This document shows positions 61,770 through 64,000 of a stretch of 64,000 nucleotides of DNA, piece by piece. Positions within the stretch are counted from its first letter, which is position 1; each line of letters begins with the position of its first letter. A program made the position numbers and the translations under genes. The notes below the pieces were generated by a model. It worked only from the letters and a program-made list of their open reading frames with translations, was not told where the DNA came from and ran no database searches. The stretch is from Owenia fusiformis (Eukaryota; Annelida; Polychaeta; Sabellida; Oweniidae). The stretch is from the NCBI GenBank assembly GCA_903813345.2, contig CAIIXF020000006.1:2168001-2232000 (forward strand). Direction: 5' to 3'.

Positions 61770-63520
61770 TTTCTCATCAGAATTGTCCCATCATTTTCAC
61801 ATTCTACAAACTGACACGTTGCAAATGAATCTGATTGAAATTCATTCTAAATAGTGTAACATTGTTTCATATTGAAACCAAGGTAACAAGGAATGCCTAC
61901 TTTTAAATGTACAAAATGTATGAAATGGAATGATGTCCATATTGTTTCATATTAAAATCACCTAAACAGGAATGCCAACCATTCTAATGGAATCAAAATT
62001 CAGTTGTATTTTCCTCTGAGTAAAGTTTGTGTTTTCCATTAAATATGGGAGTATACAGTATTAACAAGAAACTTATTTACAGACCATGGTAGTGTTTTAT
62101 TTACAGCTGTGTGTCCCGATGCAGCTGTGACATCTGTAGCAATTCTTGTTCAGTTTTTCTCTTTTTAGCTCATTTATTAAACAAATGGTAAGAAAATCTG
62201 AGAAAGAAAAATTGAAGGACATGGTATTAAAAATCTATGTTTGATTTGATTTTTATGTCACCACCACCACAAGTGGTGACATATTGTTATAATCTCCAAC
62301 TTTTTGTGAATGGTGTTCGGCAGGTCGATGTCTGTAACAAAAGGCAGGTGGTGACATTTTGCATGTTAATGCCTTGCAAGAATTCATTTTTTAAGTAAAT
62401 GGATTGTTTTTATCCTGACCTAATTGTGCAACTTAATTTTAAATGTTAATTATGTTGTATGTTTGTGATGTCAAGACCGTGCAGTATGATGAAAATAAAT
62501 CAAAAAATAAATGTATGTATTGTCATAAAACATCTTTTGTGTTTCTAGAATTACAAATTGAGGTGAAAATCCCATCCGTTCAACTGTTCAAAGAGCTGTT
62601 CTCGAGTTCAACAAGTATTTAGAGGTAGAAAGTCCAATGATGATAGCTTAATGAAAATTATTTGAAAAGCTTGTACTTTACATGTTTTTGTATTTCACAT
62701 TTGAAACTGCTCCCCAAAGCTGGACAAAAAGTAAAAAATTAAAAAAGAATCGATACATCTAATGTCATTAATACCTTCAGAGTTGTGTTGAAAACATATA
62801 TAGATATTATCATGTCATTATCGTGCCTTTAAAAGATAAAAAAGCAATGGTATGATACTTTCGCGCTCTCCTAGAGTACTTGGACTTCAAACAGAAGTGA
62901 AGGTTATCCACAAATGATATACACATGACAGTTAATTTTTCTTGTTATAAATTTGTGAAGTTTTTTAAGTGTTTTTTTTGAAAAATAGGATGCTCCCAAG
63001 CTGGACGGATCTTCCGATCACCTGACGTCATATGGCACATAAGAAAATGGGACCGAAAAAGAGCTCAGTTTGCGAGTTATTTGGCTTAGAGGTGTTAGAT
63101 ATACAAGTTCTATTGAATATAAAATTAATGTCTAATCTAAGCTCTTTTGTTCTGGTCTGCTCAGGGCATCGCTCTCCATCTTTTCCATTCTCTTGTCATT
63201 TTTTGCAATACTGAGCGCAATTGTATGTTTCCTGTTGATAAAACTTTGTGTAAGATACAATTTAGAAGATTTCAAAATGCATGGATTTTCTCATACTGTT
63301 TGAGATGACAATGGGGGGGGGGGGGGGGTAATGATATTTGATAAGGTTGTGTGTTTTCTGACTCTTCATGAAATCTGCAGTCTTCCGGGTTTTATCTGGA
63401 TTAGGTCCTGGTTTATAATTAACAAACATAAACGCTGATTGCAGTTTTAATCTGTTTATTTGTATGCTCACGATTCAAATACAGATTTTAATTCACTTCG
63501 TATTCGTATGATTGTTTGTT
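61770..63520. other. Intergenic; two small repeat features
   Basis: 62,252-62,345 is the GTCACCACCACCACAAGTGG / ATATTGTTAT repeat. A G run of about 16 lies at 63,314-63,329. The rest may hold the 3' UTR of the - strand gene at its right end, but nothing is certain. Confidence 0.45.
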
Positions 63521-63538
63521 CCAATTTATTTTCACTGA

Positions 63539-63685
63539 TCAACCAGGGCTGAGCTGGTTTTCTTCATTCCAGTCAGCAAACACAGGCCAAGACCCTGTAC
63601 CAGGATGGGGATTCGGAGGCACTTCACAAGTGTGCAAATAGTGTTTCCATTGATCACGTGTCCATCCAAATACACAAAAGCCAAA
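63539..63685 (-). CDS. Last coding exon of an unidentified gene entering from the right
   Basis: On the - strand, after a pyrimidine-rich CTTTTTAAG acceptor (+ strand complement 63,686-63,694), 48 codons read FGFCVFGWTRDQWKHYL...EVPPNPHPGTGSWPVFADWN...LSPG and stop (TGA, complement 63,539-63,541). The exon is richer in G and C than its flanks and the residue mix (five Trp, several Pro) is unlike chance AT-rich frames, so I take it as real coding sequence. It starts in phase 0 if the acceptor is right. I do not recognise the family. An AATAAA on the - strand (complement 63,525-63,530) lies only ~10 bp past the stop, too close to be the only signal; TTTATT also occurs near 63,452. Upstream exons lie beyond the window. 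Confidence 0.6.
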   Translation of the reverse strand, partial: FGFCVFGWTRDQWKHYLHTCEVPPNPHPGTGSWPVFADWNEENQLSPG

Positions 63686-64000
63686 CTTAAAAAGGTAAAT
63701 ACATGTTATAGGGTTCACAATGAATGCGCTTCTCTACACCTAAATTGGTTTAATTTGGCTTTATTCACTTTGGCCAGTTTGGAGTTACATAATTTTGCAA
63801 ATGTTTCAATGAACTATATATATCAAAATATAAAGATTGACAAAGATTTAATAGGCCAAATAAGGTAGAGAATGGTGCCAAATTAAAGCAATACACAGGG
63901 TTCAAAAAGTTTAGAATATATTTCAAAACAATCAAAATTATACACTGTAAAATAGGTTTAAGTAATTGCATCATACATTTATCTTTGGATAAAACATTCT
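63686..64000. other. Probable intron of the - strand gene
   Basis: AT-rich; no second exon of the - strand gene is visible before the window ends. Confidence 0.4.

Overview
The window is animal nuclear DNA: AT-rich, with spliced genes, GT-AG introns, non-LTR retrotransposons and many short inverted-repeat transposons. A bilaterian invertebrate is certain in practice. A lophotrochozoan, probably a mollusc, is my best guess from the divergent NR1-like receptor, the style of the Helitron-like and CR1-like repeats, and the (GTCC)n-bearing repeats. I cannot name the species.

Two multi-exon genes could be rebuilt completely from splice sites and reading frame, both on the + strand. (1) 17.4-25.4 kb: a PRAS40/AKT1S1 (fly Lobe) orthologue, ten coding exons, 407 aa, recognised by its C-terminal half. 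Its N-terminal half carries two cysteine pairs and a probable coiled coil that I cannot match to human PRAS40. (2) 43.2-57.5 kb: a nuclear receptor, eight coding exons, 808 aa, with a very short N-terminus, a textbook two-finger DNA-binding domain, a ~440-aa polyQ-bearing hinge in one exon, and a ligand-binding domain whose final exon lacks any AF-2 helix. A third gene enters from the right on the - strand and shows only its last coding exon (63,539-63,685). A decayed C2H2 zinc-finger gene lies at 8.4-10.3 kb, with its 3' end duplicated in tandem.

The remainder is mostly mobile DNA and satellites. 0-7 kb: mariner-type remnants, a TIR element present in several copies, and a 1-kb palindrome nested inside a mariner. 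7.7-9.6 kb: a recent tandem duplication. 11.2-14.2 kb: a hAT-like MITE and a long palindrome split by a CR1-like insertion. 16.1-17 kb: an 870-bp TIR element just upstream of the PRAS40 gene. PRAS40 introns hold further TIR elements and a Helitron-like element. 29-31 kb and 40-41.4 kb: two 5'-truncated retrotransposons with long open RT frames. 32.65-36.87 kb: a 4.2-kb satellite of 39-bp hairpin-forming units with higher-order periodicity. 37.1-37.8 kb: a GC-rich Harbinger-like element. 47.98-50.6 kb: a 34-bp satellite inside receptor intron 2, followed by a second Helitron-like copy. 59-61.6 kb: more TIR elements and a hairpin-ended repeat.

The two complete genes are not known to act together. 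PRAS40 belongs to mTORC1/Akt signalling; the receptor is a transcription factor. I see no tRNA, rRNA or CRISPR feature. Exon structures are reasoned by eye and have not been tested against transcripts.
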